Below, one piece after another: positions 13,159 through 20,314 of a stretch of 21,305 bases of DNA (positions are counted from its first letter, which is position 1; every line of letters begins with the position of its first letter). Under the pieces are notes generated by a model that searched no databases, was not told where the DNA came from, and worked only from the letters and a program-made list of their open reading frames with translations. Origin of the DNA: a virus; IMG/VR virus record IMGVR_UViG_3300025411_000102, positions 1 to 21,305 of that record, one strand, 5' to 3'. A program made the translations under genes and the position numbers.

Positions 13159-13227
13159 GCGGTGGGTTGGAGAACAGATTGAGATTCCCTCTTAATTATC
13201 TTTGTGCAACTCAAAGACACCGCTCCA
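13159..13227 (+). ncRNA. tRNA-like structure ending in CCA, D-arm reduced (Gly-TCC-like)
   Basis: Acceptor GCGGTG/CACCGC (13159-13164 with 13218-13223), then T and an encoded CCA (13225-13227). An anticodon-like arm TTGAG/CTTAA has a 7-nt loop ATTCCCT (TCC at the anticodon place). The T-like arm CTTTG/CAAAG has the 7-nt loop TGCAACT, close to TTCRANY. The D-arm space is only 13 nt with no stem, acceptor pair 7-66 is mismatched, and position 37 is C. It is either a decayed tRNA-Gly or a deliberate tRNA mimic at the 3' end of the structured RNA. Confidence 0.5.
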
Positions 13228-13232
13228 GTTTT

Positions 13233-13274
13233 GCGGGTATAATTCAGGGGTAGAATATTTCGTTGCCAACGAAA
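13233..13274 (+). pseudogene. 5' half of a tRNA-Gly (GCC), 3' half missing
   Basis: A good tRNA-Gly 5' half: acceptor strand GCGGGTA, D-arm ATTC-AGGGGTA-GAAT, anticodon arm TTTCG-TTGCCAA-CGAAA. After the anticodon stem the sequence turns A-rich, with no T-arm and no TACCCGC acceptor partner before tRNA-Met at 13350. It begins 5 nt after the CCA of the tRNA-like element. Confidence 0.7.
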
Positions 13275-13349
13275 AAAACAATCAAAAGAACACAAAGAAA
13301 ATATTAGTAAAGCCATTAAACAATGGCACATGAATAAAAAAAATATCTA
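13275..13349 (+). other. A-rich spacer before tRNA-Met
   Basis: About 75 nt of A-rich sequence where the missing half of tRNA-Gly would be expected. No terminator, promoter or ORF with a start is seen. Confidence 0.5.
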
Positions 13350-13424
13350 TGTGGAGTAGCGCAGAGGTAGCGCACCGGCCTCATAAGCCGGGGGTCGGTG
13401 GTTCGATTCCATCCTCCGCAACCA
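13350..13424 (+). tRNA. tRNA-Met (anticodon CAT)
   Basis: 75 nt with encoded CCA: acceptor TGTGGAG/CTCCGCA, D-stem GCGC/GCGC, anticodon stem CCGGC/GCCGG with loop CTCATAA, T-loop TTCGATT, discriminator A. Pair 1-72 is T-A, so an initiator tRNA is unlikely. A lysidine-modified tRNA-Ile2 cannot be excluded. Confidence 0.93.
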
Positions 13425-13438
13425 ACCAAGGAGATGAT

Positions 13439-13582
13439 ATGAGTGAAATAAAATCCAACACTAAAAGAGTTCCTCTCATTCAAGGAAAAAAATCAAAATC
13501 ACCAACTTTTCCTAAAGCAGCACCCAAAGCTCCTGTGTCACAAAAATTTAATTCTGTAAAACGTTCAGGACGTGGAAGATAA
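13439..13582 (+). CDS. Small basic protein of unknown function
   Basis: A 47-aa, Lys/Ser/Pro-rich, very basic protein (MSEIKSNTKRVPLIQGKKSK ... KRSGRGR), probably disordered. AAGGAG lies 7 nt ahead of the ATG. A longer in-frame reading begins inside tRNA-Met and is rejected. It starts 14 nt after the tRNA CCA and may share its transcript. Nucleic-acid binding is possible from charge alone. Confidence 0.6.
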   Translation: MSEIKSNTKRVPLIQGKKSKSPTFPKAAPKAPVSQKFNSVKRSGRGR

Positions 13583-13623
13583 CATATATATATTGTTTCA
13601 ATGCACAATACAATTATTAAATT

Positions 13624-14646
13624 ATGTCAAAATTATTATTCATTCTTAAACGTAGAGAAGATTACAATGCTGTTATACACAACAATATAGGCTTAAGCAC
13701 AGGCCTATATAATTCAGCCAAATTCATGAATGATATGATGGTTGAAAGTGGTTTTGAATCTAATCTTGAAGTTGCTATTGATAATAATTGTATTGATAGA
13801 TTAATCAATAAGCATAAACCTACACACGTTATTATTGAAGCATTGTGGGTAGTTCCTTCTAAATTTTCCGTATTACAAAAATTACATCCAAATGTAAAAT
13901 GGATTATTCGTTTACATTCTGAAATGCCTTTTATGGCAGGAGAAGGAATGGCAATGGATTGGTTAGTAGAATATTCTAAATTCAATAATATTGTAATAGC
14001 TTGTAACGCACCTAGAATGTTACGAGAAATCAAACTTCTCTGTGGAGATAAAAAAGTAATTTATTTACCAAATTATTACCCACAAAAAATGGCACATAAA
14101 TCTTTTAATAGAAATAAAGATACTATTGATGTAGCTTGTTTTGGTGCAATTAGGCCGTTAAAGAATCATTTAGTTCAGGCATTTGCTGCAATTGAATTTG
14201 CTGAAAAAATTAACAAAAAGTTAAGATTTCATATTAATGCAGGTCGTATTGAGATGAAAGGTGATGCTGTTAAAAATAACATCAGAGGATTATTTGAGCA
14301 GATAAGTGAAAAAACTGGTCATCAATTAATCAATCATACGTGGACGCCAAGAGAAGAATTCTTAAAAACTTGTGCACAAATGGATATTGGATTACAATGT
14401 AGTTTTTCTGAAACTTTTAACATTGTTGGAGCAGACTTAATTAGTCAAGGTGTACCATTAATCTCAAGCAAAGAAATTCCATGGTCAACTTTTATGTTTG
14501 ATGCCGAACCTACAAGTAGTGAAGAAATATGTGATAGATTGTTAACAACCTATAAATATCCACAGATGAATGTTAAGTTAAATCAATTTTTACTTAATCG
14601 GTACACCAATAACACCAAGAAAATTTGGAATAAATACTTCCTTTAG
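13624..14646 (+). CDS. Glycosyltransferase, GT-B fold (GT4-like)
   Basis: A 340-aa protein with a two-lobed GT-B outline. The N-terminal lobe has LLFILKRREDY, GLSTGLYNSAKFMNDMM (a GGxx-like loop after a first strand) and HVIIEALWVVP. The linker carries KVIYLPNYYP. The C-terminal lobe has IDVACFGAIRPLKNHLVQAF (the typical GxxRPxKN donor-lobe entry), HINAGR, HTWTPREEF and a donor-site region ALGLQCS-like DIGLQCSFSETFNIVGADL with Glu. Such enzymes use nucleotide-sugars; the acceptor is unknown. It is the second glycosyltransferase in the window. No Shine-Dalgarno is visible ahead of the ATG, which is unusual here. An exact TATAAATA at 14551-14558 lies inside the gene. Confidence 0.82.
   Translation: MSKLLFILKRREDYNAVIHNNIGLSTGLYNSAKFMNDMMVESGFESNLEVAIDNNCIDRLINKHKPTHVIIEALWVVPSKFSVLQKLHPNVKWIIRLHSEMPFMAGEGMAMDWLVEYSKFNNIVIACNAPRMLREIKLLCGDKKVIYLPNYYPQKMAHKSFNRNKDTIDVACFGAIRPLKNHLVQAFAAIEFAEKINKKLRFHINAGRIEMKGDAVKNNIRGLFEQISEKTGHQLINHTWTPREEFLKTCAQMDIGLQCSFSETFNIVGADLISQGVPLISSKEIPWSTFMFDAEPTSSEEICDRLLTTYKYPQMNVKLNQFLLNRYTNNTKKIWNKYFL
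14551..14558 (+). promoter_or_regulatory. Possible internal late promoter for the 62-aa gene
   Basis: Exact TATAAATA within the 3' end of the GT-B gene, 97 nt ahead of the small gene at 14656. It encodes Tyr-Lys-Tyr in frame, so it could be chance. Confidence 0.3.
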
Positions 14647-14655
14647 GAGAAATAA

Positions 14656-14844
14656 ATGTCACGCCACATGGTAAAACGTCACAAATGGGTAAATGGAATT
14701 TTAGAATCTTTTAATCATGTTTTTGATTCTTTTGAAGATGCTAGCGTTTTTGCAAGTTCAGCAGAAGGTGATACAATCAAAATTTATGATGAAAATGGTC
14801 AATTAGTTCAAGAATCTACACCAGTTCAAAATAGTTACGCTTAA
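14656..14844 (+). CDS. Small protein of unknown function
   Basis: A 62-aa soluble protein: a basic start (MSRHMVKRHKWVNG), a central FDSFEDASVFASSAEG and GDTIKIYDENGQLVQES, which reads like a short beta hairpin. No family recognised. RBS AGGAG at 14646-14650, 9 nt after the GT-B stop begins; likely cotranscribed. Its stop faces the end of the leftward cassette 10 nt away, with no clear terminator between them. Confidence 0.65.
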   Translation: MSRHMVKRHKWVNGILESFNHVFDSFEDASVFASSAEGDTIKIYDENGQLVQESTPVQNSYA

Positions 14845-14853
14845 TTATTTGTT

Positions 14854-15216
14854 TTAAAAATCAAAATGAAGGCCCACATTTAAATTATTGCCCACGGCAG
14901 TGAATTCTATTAAACTTGTAATCATTAGTATCTGTTTTCTATATTCAGGTAAATAATCAGCTGCTATGAATATTAAAGGTATGCCTACCAAAAAATGTAG
15001 GTTCATCTGTTGTGTTGTTGGGTATCTACCTAGAACAGGATTAGTTTCGTAATAACCTTCATTATACCGGCGAGTAAGATTTATAGAAGTTGACCAATCA
15101 GCTACCAATAGGGCGCCAGTAACAGCGCCCCATTCTTTTTCTTCATCTGTCCATGCTCTTTCGGCAAAGCAATTAACGCTAAAAAATAATAGAACAATGA
15201 CTAGTAATTTTTTCAT
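14854..15216 (-). CDS. Exported/membrane protein of the late envelope cassette
   Basis: A 120-aa protein. An N-terminal signal sequence (MKKLLVIVLLFFSVNCFA, cleavage likely after CFA) is followed by AERAWTDEEKEW. It then has hydrophobic stretches (VTGALLVADW, FLVGIPLIFIAADYL, ILMITSLIEFTAVGN) around a conserved-looking YETNPVLGRYP motif seen in small bacterial membrane proteins of unknown function. Fourth and last gene of the leftward cassette, 13 nt after the previous stop. It is probably in the inner membrane or, given the amphipathic end GNNLNVGLHFDF, in the outer membrane. Function unknown; lysis or superinfection control are possibilities only. Confidence 0.75.
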   Translation of the reverse strand: MKKLLVIVLLFFSVNCFAERAWTDEEKEWGAVTGALLVADWSTSINLTRRYNEGYYETNPVLGRYPTTQQMNLHFLVGIPLIFIAADYLPEYRKQILMITSLIEFTAVGNNLNVGLHFDF

Positions 15217-15229
15217 TGCTCTATTAAAC

Positions 15230-15763
15230 TTATCTAGAGGATAAAGGATTATCCATTGCTTTTTGAATTTTATTATCTATTTCTTTTTGCAATACGGAAA
15301 GTCTACCTTCAACTTCTTTTTGCAATGTTCTATTTTCGTTTCTCACATCACGAACAGATTGGTCGGTTTCTCTTTGAGCTTGTTTAGCACTACGTTCAAC
15401 TTGGTCAATTTGGTCGCCTTGTCTACGAATATCTGCCTTCAAATCGTTTTTGATGTTATTAACATAGTCTAATTCTTTTTGACTATTTTGTTCCATAACA
15501 GCTAAACGCTTATCAAATTCAGATAAATCTGGAGTTACATAATTAGCAATTTTCTTTTGCATATCTTGGTATGATTTGTATACTTCAAATGCACCGTATA
15601 ATCCACCTAAGATTGATGATACTAATGTAAATGCAACCATTAGTTTTGCTGGAGTAAATTCATATCCACCAATACTAATAACTGTATCTTTACTAGCATA
15701 TTTTTTTACTGCCGCTTCTGCGTTATCAATTGCCGCATTGATGTCTTTTATTTCTTCTGCCAT
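15230..15763 (-). CDS. Membrane-anchored coiled-coil protein
   Basis: A 177-aa protein with no signal peptide but one membrane segment at about 44-62 (KLMVAFTLVSSILGGLYGAF). After it comes a long charged heptad-like region from about 70 to 170 (QKELDYVNNIKNDLKAD, IDQVERSAKQAQRET, LQKEVEGRLSVLQKEIDNK). The N-terminal ~40 residues are polar. A single anchor plus a coiled coil suggests a scaffold or spanin-like bridging element, though it lacks the lipoprotein partner of classical spanins. Third gene of the cassette, with GGA ahead of the ATG. Confidence 0.75.
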   Translation of the reverse strand: MAEEIKDINAAIDNAEAAVKKYASKDTVISIGGYEFTPAKLMVAFTLVSSILGGLYGAFEVYKSYQDMQKKIANYVTPDLSEFDKRLAVMEQNSQKELDYVNNIKNDLKADIRRQGDQIDQVERSAKQAQRETDQSVRDVRNENRTLQKEVEGRLSVLQKEIDNKIQKAMDNPLSSR

Positions 15764-15777
15764 TTTATTTTCCTTAT

Positions 15778-17868
15778 TTAATTTCCTAATTTATATTGTG
15801 AATTAATGATTTCGTTGTATCTAATATCATTTGGTCCAAATAAACCATATAAGTTTCTTTTATTATCTATTGTTTTTTGATTTTTATAAATGTCATAAGG
15901 TTTATAGAACAATGAATCTTTAATGATAACCTTTGAATAAACATCAAAACCTGGAACAGAACCCATGGATGCAATCAAAGCATTTTGTGCTGCCTTTTGT
16001 TCATCCATACTCTTTGCACCTTTATTGGCCGCAACCGCTTCTTTTTGTTTTTCTTCTTGCTTGTCTTTAGACTGTGGTTGTTCTTTACGATTATTAGAAG
16101 GTGCTGGTTGATTATTAGCTTGTTGTTGTGGTTGTCCGCCACCTTGCGGCGCATTATTTTGTGGACCAGACATAGCCTGTGACATTGGTGAACCAGCAGG
16201 TGCTTGTGGAGTAATTACAGAGTTTGTAGCCGCTGGTGATACAGAGGTTGCTGATGTGGTAGATGTGGTTGTTGGTGTTGATATTACAGAATCTACCGTT
16301 GTACTACCTGTTGTTGATGGCGTTGTTGATACCGAACCATTGGTATTTACAGATGTAGGATTACTTGCAGATACAGCTGCTGTACCTGATAAAGATTGAT
16401 TAACCGCAGCCGAATCTACGTTTGGTACTAAATTTTTGATTGCATATGCAGTATTATATCCTGAACAAAGTCTACTGTATAATGAGTCTTTTATACATTG
16501 AGCGTTAAGATATGCTTGCTGATATCCAGCACAATCTGTTGCATATAATGGATTAATTGAACATTGTTGGTCATGGTACGCTTGTTGATAACCACTACAA
16601 GTATTAGAGTATAATGGATTAACACTACATTGTTGTTGTGTGTAAGCCTGTTGATATCCGGTACAAGATGAAGAATACAACGGATTAATATTACATTGTT
16701 GAGCAGTATATGCTTGTTGATATCCGGCACAAGTTGAAGAATATAACGGGTTTATACTACATTGTTGTTGTGTGTAAGCTTGCTGATATCCTGAACAAGT
16801 AGTAGAATATAATGGATTGATATTACATTGTTGTGTGGTATAAGCCTGTTGATACCCAGCACAATCTGTTGCATATAATGGATTAATTGAACATTGTTGG
16901 TCATGGTACGCTTGTTGATAACCAGTACAATCAGAAGCATACAATGGGTTTATACTACATTGTTGGTCGTGATATGCCTGTTGATATCCAGGACAACTTG
17001 TGGAGTATAATGGGTTATTAGTACATTGTTGTGTTTGATAAGCTGCAGCATAGCCAGGACAACTTGTAGAGTATAACGGATTAGCAGAACATTGTTGTGT
17101 AGTATATGCAGCTTGATAACCTGGACAAGCAGTTGAATATAATGGATTAGCAGAACATTGTTGTGTTTGATAAGCTGCAGCATAGCCAGAACAAGAAGGA
17201 CTTGAGAGTGGATTAACAGAGCATTGGTCAAATGTATAATTTAAAGAAAGACTTGGGACTTTAATTTGAGGTCCATAGTATCCTGCCCAAAATCTATCAT
17301 CTTTACCATTAAGACTTAAACTGAAATTTGCTATATTGGAAGCTAATAAACCATTGGTAAAAGTTTCTGTTCCACTTAATGTAGTCCAATCAGTAGTTGG
17401 TCCTAAAGTCCAATTTTTGGAGTATAAAGATTGACCATTTGTGGAAGCAAAGTTAAGAGAAGCCGTTAAACTACCACGACTTGTTCCTTGATTTAAATAT
17501 TGAAAACTATAATTATAACCAACAATACTCATTCCACTATTTTGCAAAGCTTGACTAAATGCATAAGTGTAAGCAATGGTAGATTGAGTATAACCAAACA
17601 TAAATGTTCCGGTTGTTGTATTATAACCAGGTTGATTACCTCCAGATGTACCACCACCAGTTGATGTGGTTGTTGTGAATCCTGACCATGAATATGGAGC
17701 AGTTGTTCCTGCCGGTAAATTTGCAGGGTTTACTGTTGAATAAACCAAATTTGGAGAAGATAAGACACCAGTAAGTACTGTAGCCGTACCTACTTTAGTT
17801 GTCTGTGCATTACTAAAAGAAACGCTTATAACTAAAAAGATAGCCAGTAAAGCCTTTAATTTTTTCAT
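15778..17868 (-). CDS. Large secreted protein with twelve 22-residue Cys repeats
   Basis: A 696-aa exported protein. Residues 1-21 are a signal peptide (cleavage near SNAQ). Residues 22-213 form a Ser/Thr/Gly-rich, beta-strand-like domain. Residues 214-477 are twelve tandem 22-residue repeats with consensus QQCSxNPLYSxxC, xGYQQAYxx, two cysteines each (24 in all) at fixed spacing. Residues ~480-620 are a low-complexity Ser/Thr/Val then Gln/Asn/Pro/Lys-rich linker. The last ~70 residues form a conserved-looking end (SVPGFDVYSKVIIKDSLFYK, YDIYKNQKTIDN). The regular Cys pairs and export suggest disulfide-stapled repeats in an oxidising compartment. The role is unknown; cell-surface, virion-surface or envelope-modifying roles all fit. 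The ATG directly follows the previous stop. Confidence 0.8.
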   Translation of the reverse strand: MKKLKALLAIFLVISVSFSNAQTTKVGTATVLTGVLSSPNLVYSTVNPANLPAGTTAPYSWSGFTTTTSTGGGTSGGNQPGYNTTTGTFMFGYTQSTIAYTYAFSQALQNSGMSIVGYNYSFQYLNQGTSRGSLTASLNFASTNGQSLYSKNWTLGPTTDWTTLSGTETFTNGLLASNIANFSLSLNGKDDRFWAGYYGPQIKVPSLSLNYTFDQCSVNPLSSPSCSGYAAAYQTQQCSANPLYSTACPGYQAAYTTQQCSANPLYSTSCPGYAAAYQTQQCTNNPLYSTSCPGYQQAYHDQQCSINPLYASDCTGYQQAYHDQQCSINPLYATDCAGYQQAYTTQQCNINPLYSTTCSGYQQAYTQQQCSINPLYSSTCAGYQQAYTAQQCNINPLYSSSCTGYQQAYTQQQCSVNPLYSNTCSGYQQAYHDQQCSINPLYATDCAGYQQAYLNAQCIKDSLYSRLCSGYNTAYAIKNLVPNVDSAAVNQSLSGTAAVSASNPTSVNTNGSVSTTPSTTGSTTVDSVISTPTTTSTTSATSVSPAATNSVITPQAPAGSPMSQAMSGPQNNAPQGGGQPQQQANNQPAPSNNRKEQPQSKDKQEEKQKEAVAANKGAKSMDEQKAAQNALIASMGSVPGFDVYSKVIIKDSLFYKPYDIYKNQKTIDNKRNLYGLFGPNDIRYNEIINSQYKLGN
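16438..17229 (-). repeat. Tandem 66-bp repeat array, 12 units
   Basis: Twelve in-frame 66-bp units encoding the 22-residue Cys repeat. The first and last units are most diverged. Two 69-nt stretches, 16526-16594 and 16856-16924, are identical and lie exactly 330 bp (five units) apart, which points to recent block duplication or gene conversion within the array. Confidence 0.93.
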
Positions 17869-18369
17869 TTATTCTTTACTTTTTACTTTTTGTGGCTTAC
17901 GTTTTGGATTTGATTCCCAAATTTCTTTAGCGGAAGCACCAATTTGTCCGTCTACAGGACATGGAGTACCAGCGTTTTCCATTGCAGTAAATACTCGCTC
18001 ATCTTGGCACATAACTGATACGGCAGCTACTTTCATACCCATGTCAAATAATGCACGGGAAAGTTTCAATCTTTCGCAATTATAATCTTTAGTTGTTCCA
18101 CCAAAAGATATACCTAATATTTGTGTTTGAGCAGCACCGGAATAACCAACAACGCAAACATCAGAGTTAATGATTGTTACAGCTGGTGAAATTGCTGAAG
18201 GAGGTGGAGAAATAACTCTAGTTGTAGTATCACCATTTGTTGTAGTGGTGCTAGTAGAATTAGATGTGGATTGTGTTACAATTGGATCTGATTGTGCAAT
18301 TGAAGCACTAGAAAATGTCAAAATTGCTAAAATAATAGCAATTTTATTTAAAATATTCATATTGGTCAT
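17869..18369 (-). CDS. Secreted protein, first gene of the late envelope cassette
   Basis: A 166-aa protein with a signal peptide (MTNMNILNKIAIILAILTF, cleavage near SIAQ). A Ser/Thr/Asn-rich mature start leads to a compact domain: VCVVGYSGAAQTQILGISFG, DYNCERLKLSRALFDMGMK, VAAVSVMCQDERVFTAM and TPCPVDG, with four cysteines that could form disulfides. The C-terminus is basic (KRKPQKVKSKE). I start at ATG 18369, with AGGA 9 nt upstream; a longer TTG-started reading from 18432 would place extra residues before a normal signal peptide. ATG 18360 is a close alternative. The late core on its strand at 18481-18474 would drive the cassette. Confidence 0.75.
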   Translation of the reverse strand: MTNMNILNKIAIILAILTFSSASIAQSDPIVTQSTSNSTSTTTTNGDTTTRVISPPPSAISPAVTIINSDVCVVGYSGAAQTQILGISFGGTTKDYNCERLKLSRALFDMGMKVAAVSVMCQDERVFTAMENAGTPCPVDGQIGASAKEIWESNPKRKPQKVKSKE

Positions 18370-18425
18370 TCTTTGGCATCCTGTGTTAAAAGTTATATGG
18401 AATAATAAAGAATACCAAAGGCCAA

Positions 18426-18454
18426 TTGACAATTGATTTTAAATCATGTATACT
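18426..18454 (+). promoter_or_regulatory. Sigma70-like promoter of the Sm-like / gene 43 unit
   Basis: TTGACA (18426-18431), 17-bp spacer, TATACT (18449-18454). It overlaps the leader of the leftward cassette, so early rightward and late leftward transcripts cross here. Confidence 0.78.
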
Positions 18455-18473
18455 ATCAATTCAACTACACACT

Positions 18474-18481
18474 TATTTATA
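18474..18481 (-). promoter_or_regulatory. Late promoter of the leftward envelope cassette
   Basis: Exact TATAAATA on the minus strand, about 105 nt ahead of the first cassette start at 18369. It is the only promoter-like element seen upstream of the four genes on that strand. Confidence 0.65.
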
Positions 18482-18507
18482 CCAATCAATTTTAAAGGAA
18501 ATGTTAC

Positions 18508-18816
18508 ATGGATATCAAAATCTTAAAGTTAAATACAGGAGAAGAAGTTCTTGGAGAAATTGAATCTGAGTCGGAAACAGAAATTGTTGTCTGTAATCCT
18601 GTTGGAGTAGCCATTGTCCGTGGCAAAGATGGTCAGCCAAACGTTGGTTTTGCACCATTTCCATTACACGCAGAACAAAAAAAGGATCAAACCGTTGCCT
18701 TTTCTAAGAAGAATGTAGTATACTCCTATGTCCCAGCACAAGAATTTTTAGATAACTATAACCAATTATTTGGTTCTGGTATTGTTCTTCCTAATAAACA
18801 ATTGATTGTAGGTTAA
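18508..18816 (+). CDS. Sm-like fold protein
   Basis: A 102-aa protein with an LSm/Sm-like N-terminus: MDIKILKLNTGEEVLGEIES (Sm1-like strands with a conserved GEE), EIVVCNPVGVAI, then a Lys/Gln-rich loop and FSKKNVVYSYVPAQEFLDNY. Related small proteins are widespread in T4-like phages of aquatic bacteria. The fold suggests RNA or protein binding in an oligomeric ring, but this is not proven. AAAGGA precedes the ATG. Its stop is one base ahead of the gene 43 TTG start, so gene 43 translation probably depends on it. Confidence 0.7.
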   Translation: MDIKILKLNTGEEVLGEIESESETEIVVCNPVGVAIVRGKDGQPNVGFAPFPLHAEQKKDQTVAFSKKNVVYSYVPAQEFLDNYNQLFGSGIVLPNKQLIVG

Positions 18817-18817
18817 T

Positions 18818-20311
18818 TTGTATACAAACGTCCAAAGTTTCAGTAATTATATCCTCTATCGAGGTGTAAAAAATGGTAAAAGAGTGAAGGAAAGAATTGA
18901 GTATTCTCCTTCACTTTTCATGCCTTCCAAACGAGTAACTAATTTTACCAATCTTGAGGGTGAATATCTTGACCAGAAAATCTGTAAAGATATTAAAACT
19001 GCCAGAGAATATATCAAACAATTTGATGGTGTTTCAAATGCACCTAAGATTTATGGTCAAACTCGTTATGAATATGCCTTTATTGCCGATGAACATAAAG
19101 GTATGGTTGATTATGATTTTGAAAAAGTATTGATTGGCATAGTCGATATTGAGGTCGGTTCAGAGAATGGTTTTCCTGACCCTTATGAAGCAAATGAACC
19201 AATTACTGCTATTGCTATTACCTATTTAAATGATAAGACTTATGTGTTTGGTTGCGGCATTTATGAAACACAAGGTGATGAAATCTATGTTAAATGTAGA
19301 GATGAATATACTTTGTGTAGAAAATTCATGGAACTCTGGACTAAAAAATGTCCAGATATTATTACTGGTTGGAATACAAAGTTCTTTGATATACCGTATT
19401 TGATTAATCGTTTTCGTAAAATTCTTGGTGAACCTGATGCCAAGAAATTATCTCCGTGGAATTTTATTGGTGAACGTAAAACTAAAATAAATGGCAGAGA
19501 TTTAATTGCATATGAGTTATTGGGTGTGGCCTCACTTGACTATATAGAGTTATACAAATGGTATGCTCCTGGCGGCAAGTCACAAGAATCATATCGTTTA
19601 GATGCTATTGCTCAAATTGAATTAGGTGAAGGTAAATTATCTTATGATGAGTATGACAATCTACACTCTTTATATCGTTTAAACTTTCAAAAGTTTATTG
19701 AGTATAACATACGAGATGTACAGATTATTCTAAAACTAGAAGATAAGTTGAAGTTGTTAGAATTAGCAGTAACTTTGGCATACGACACAAAATCAAACTT
19801 TGAAGATGTATTTGCACAGACCCGTATGTGGGATGCGATGACGTATTCTTATTTGTTAGAAAAGAATATTATTGTACCGCCAAGAGTAGTCAAAGAAAAA
19901 GACGGTATGTTTGAGGGTGCTTATGTTAAAGAAGTTCAAGTTGGATTACATGATTGGGTTGCTTCATTTGACTTAACCTCTTTGTATCCAAGTTTAATGA
20001 TGCAATATAACATGAGTCCTGAAACGTTAATTGAACCAGAAGATTATTCTGATGAGATGCGAAAGATTTTATCTGAGGGTGTATCTGTTGATGGCATGTT
20101 AATGAAACAGGTGAATACTTCCGGGCTGGTTACTGCTACATTAACACCAAATGGACAGTTTTTCAGAACAGATATCAAAGGATTTATGCCAAGTTTAATT
20201 GAAACGATGTTTGAACAAAGACAAAACGCAAAAAAAATAATGTTAAAAGAAAAACAGCAATTGGAGTTAGTTTTAACTGAATTGGAAAGAAGAAATCTTA
20301 GAGTTGAATAG
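18818..20311 (+). CDS. 43: gp43 DNA polymerase, N-terminal part (split gene)
   Basis: N-terminal 497 aa of the family B replicative polymerase. The 3'-5' exonuclease is complete: Exo I VDIEVGSE (Asp110, Glu112), Exo II GWNTKFFDIPYL (Asp191), Exo III YNIRDVQI (Asp300). Polymerase motif A, ASFDLTSLYPS, with metal ligand Asp385, is present. The reading frame ends in a charged helix (KIMLKEKQQLELVLTELERR) corresponding to the fingers, before motif B. Motif B lies on a second ORF at 21044 beyond a homing nuclease. The start is TTG 18818, since an in-frame stop at 18809 leaves no ATG; the start MYTNVQSFSNYILYRG fits the family. Activity would need non-covalent assembly of the two chains. Confidence 0.95.
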   Translation: MYTNVQSFSNYILYRGVKNGKRVKERIEYSPSLFMPSKRVTNFTNLEGEYLDQKICKDIKTAREYIKQFDGVSNAPKIYGQTRYEYAFIADEHKGMVDYDFEKVLIGIVDIEVGSENGFPDPYEANEPITAIAITYLNDKTYVFGCGIYETQGDEIYVKCRDEYTLCRKFMELWTKKCPDIITGWNTKFFDIPYLINRFRKILGEPDAKKLSPWNFIGERKTKINGRDLIAYELLGVASLDYIELYKWYAPGGKSQESYRLDAIAQIELGEGKLSYDEYDNLHSLYRLNFQKFIEYNIRDVQIILKLEDKLKLLELAVTLAYDTKSNFEDVFAQTRMWDAMTYSYLLEKNIIVPPRVVKEKDGMFEGAYVKEVQVGLHDWVASFDLTSLYPSLMMQYNMSPETLIEPEDYSDEMRKILSEGVSVDGMLMKQVNTSGLVTATLTPNGQFFRTDIKGFMPSLIETMFEQRQNAKKIMLKEKQQLELVLTELERRNLRVE

Positions 20312-20314
20312 TCT

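Noticed and set aside
13059-13253. 64-aa plus-strand ORF in the structured RNA region
   Set aside because: No RBS; it runs across the paired stems and the tRNA-like element, and its end lies in the tRNA-Gly half.
13233-13349. tmRNA, because GCCAACGA after the tRNA-like fold resembles the start of a tag peptide
   Set aside because: The reading runs 22 codons without an ALAA-like end, GCC is the anticodon loop of a clear tRNA-Gly half, and no tmRNA 5' signature is present.
13591-13610. TATTGT/ACAATA hairpin before the GT-B gene as a terminator
   Set aside because: AT-only 6-bp stem with no following T-run; too weak to call.
14844-14854. Bidirectional terminator between the converging genes
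   Set aside because: Only about 10 nt of AT-rich sequence with a very weak TTTG/CAAA pairing.
16491-17231. Three out-of-frame repetitive ORFs on the minus strand
   Set aside because: They are other-frame readings of the 66-bp repeat array; since the unit is divisible by 3, every frame stays open.
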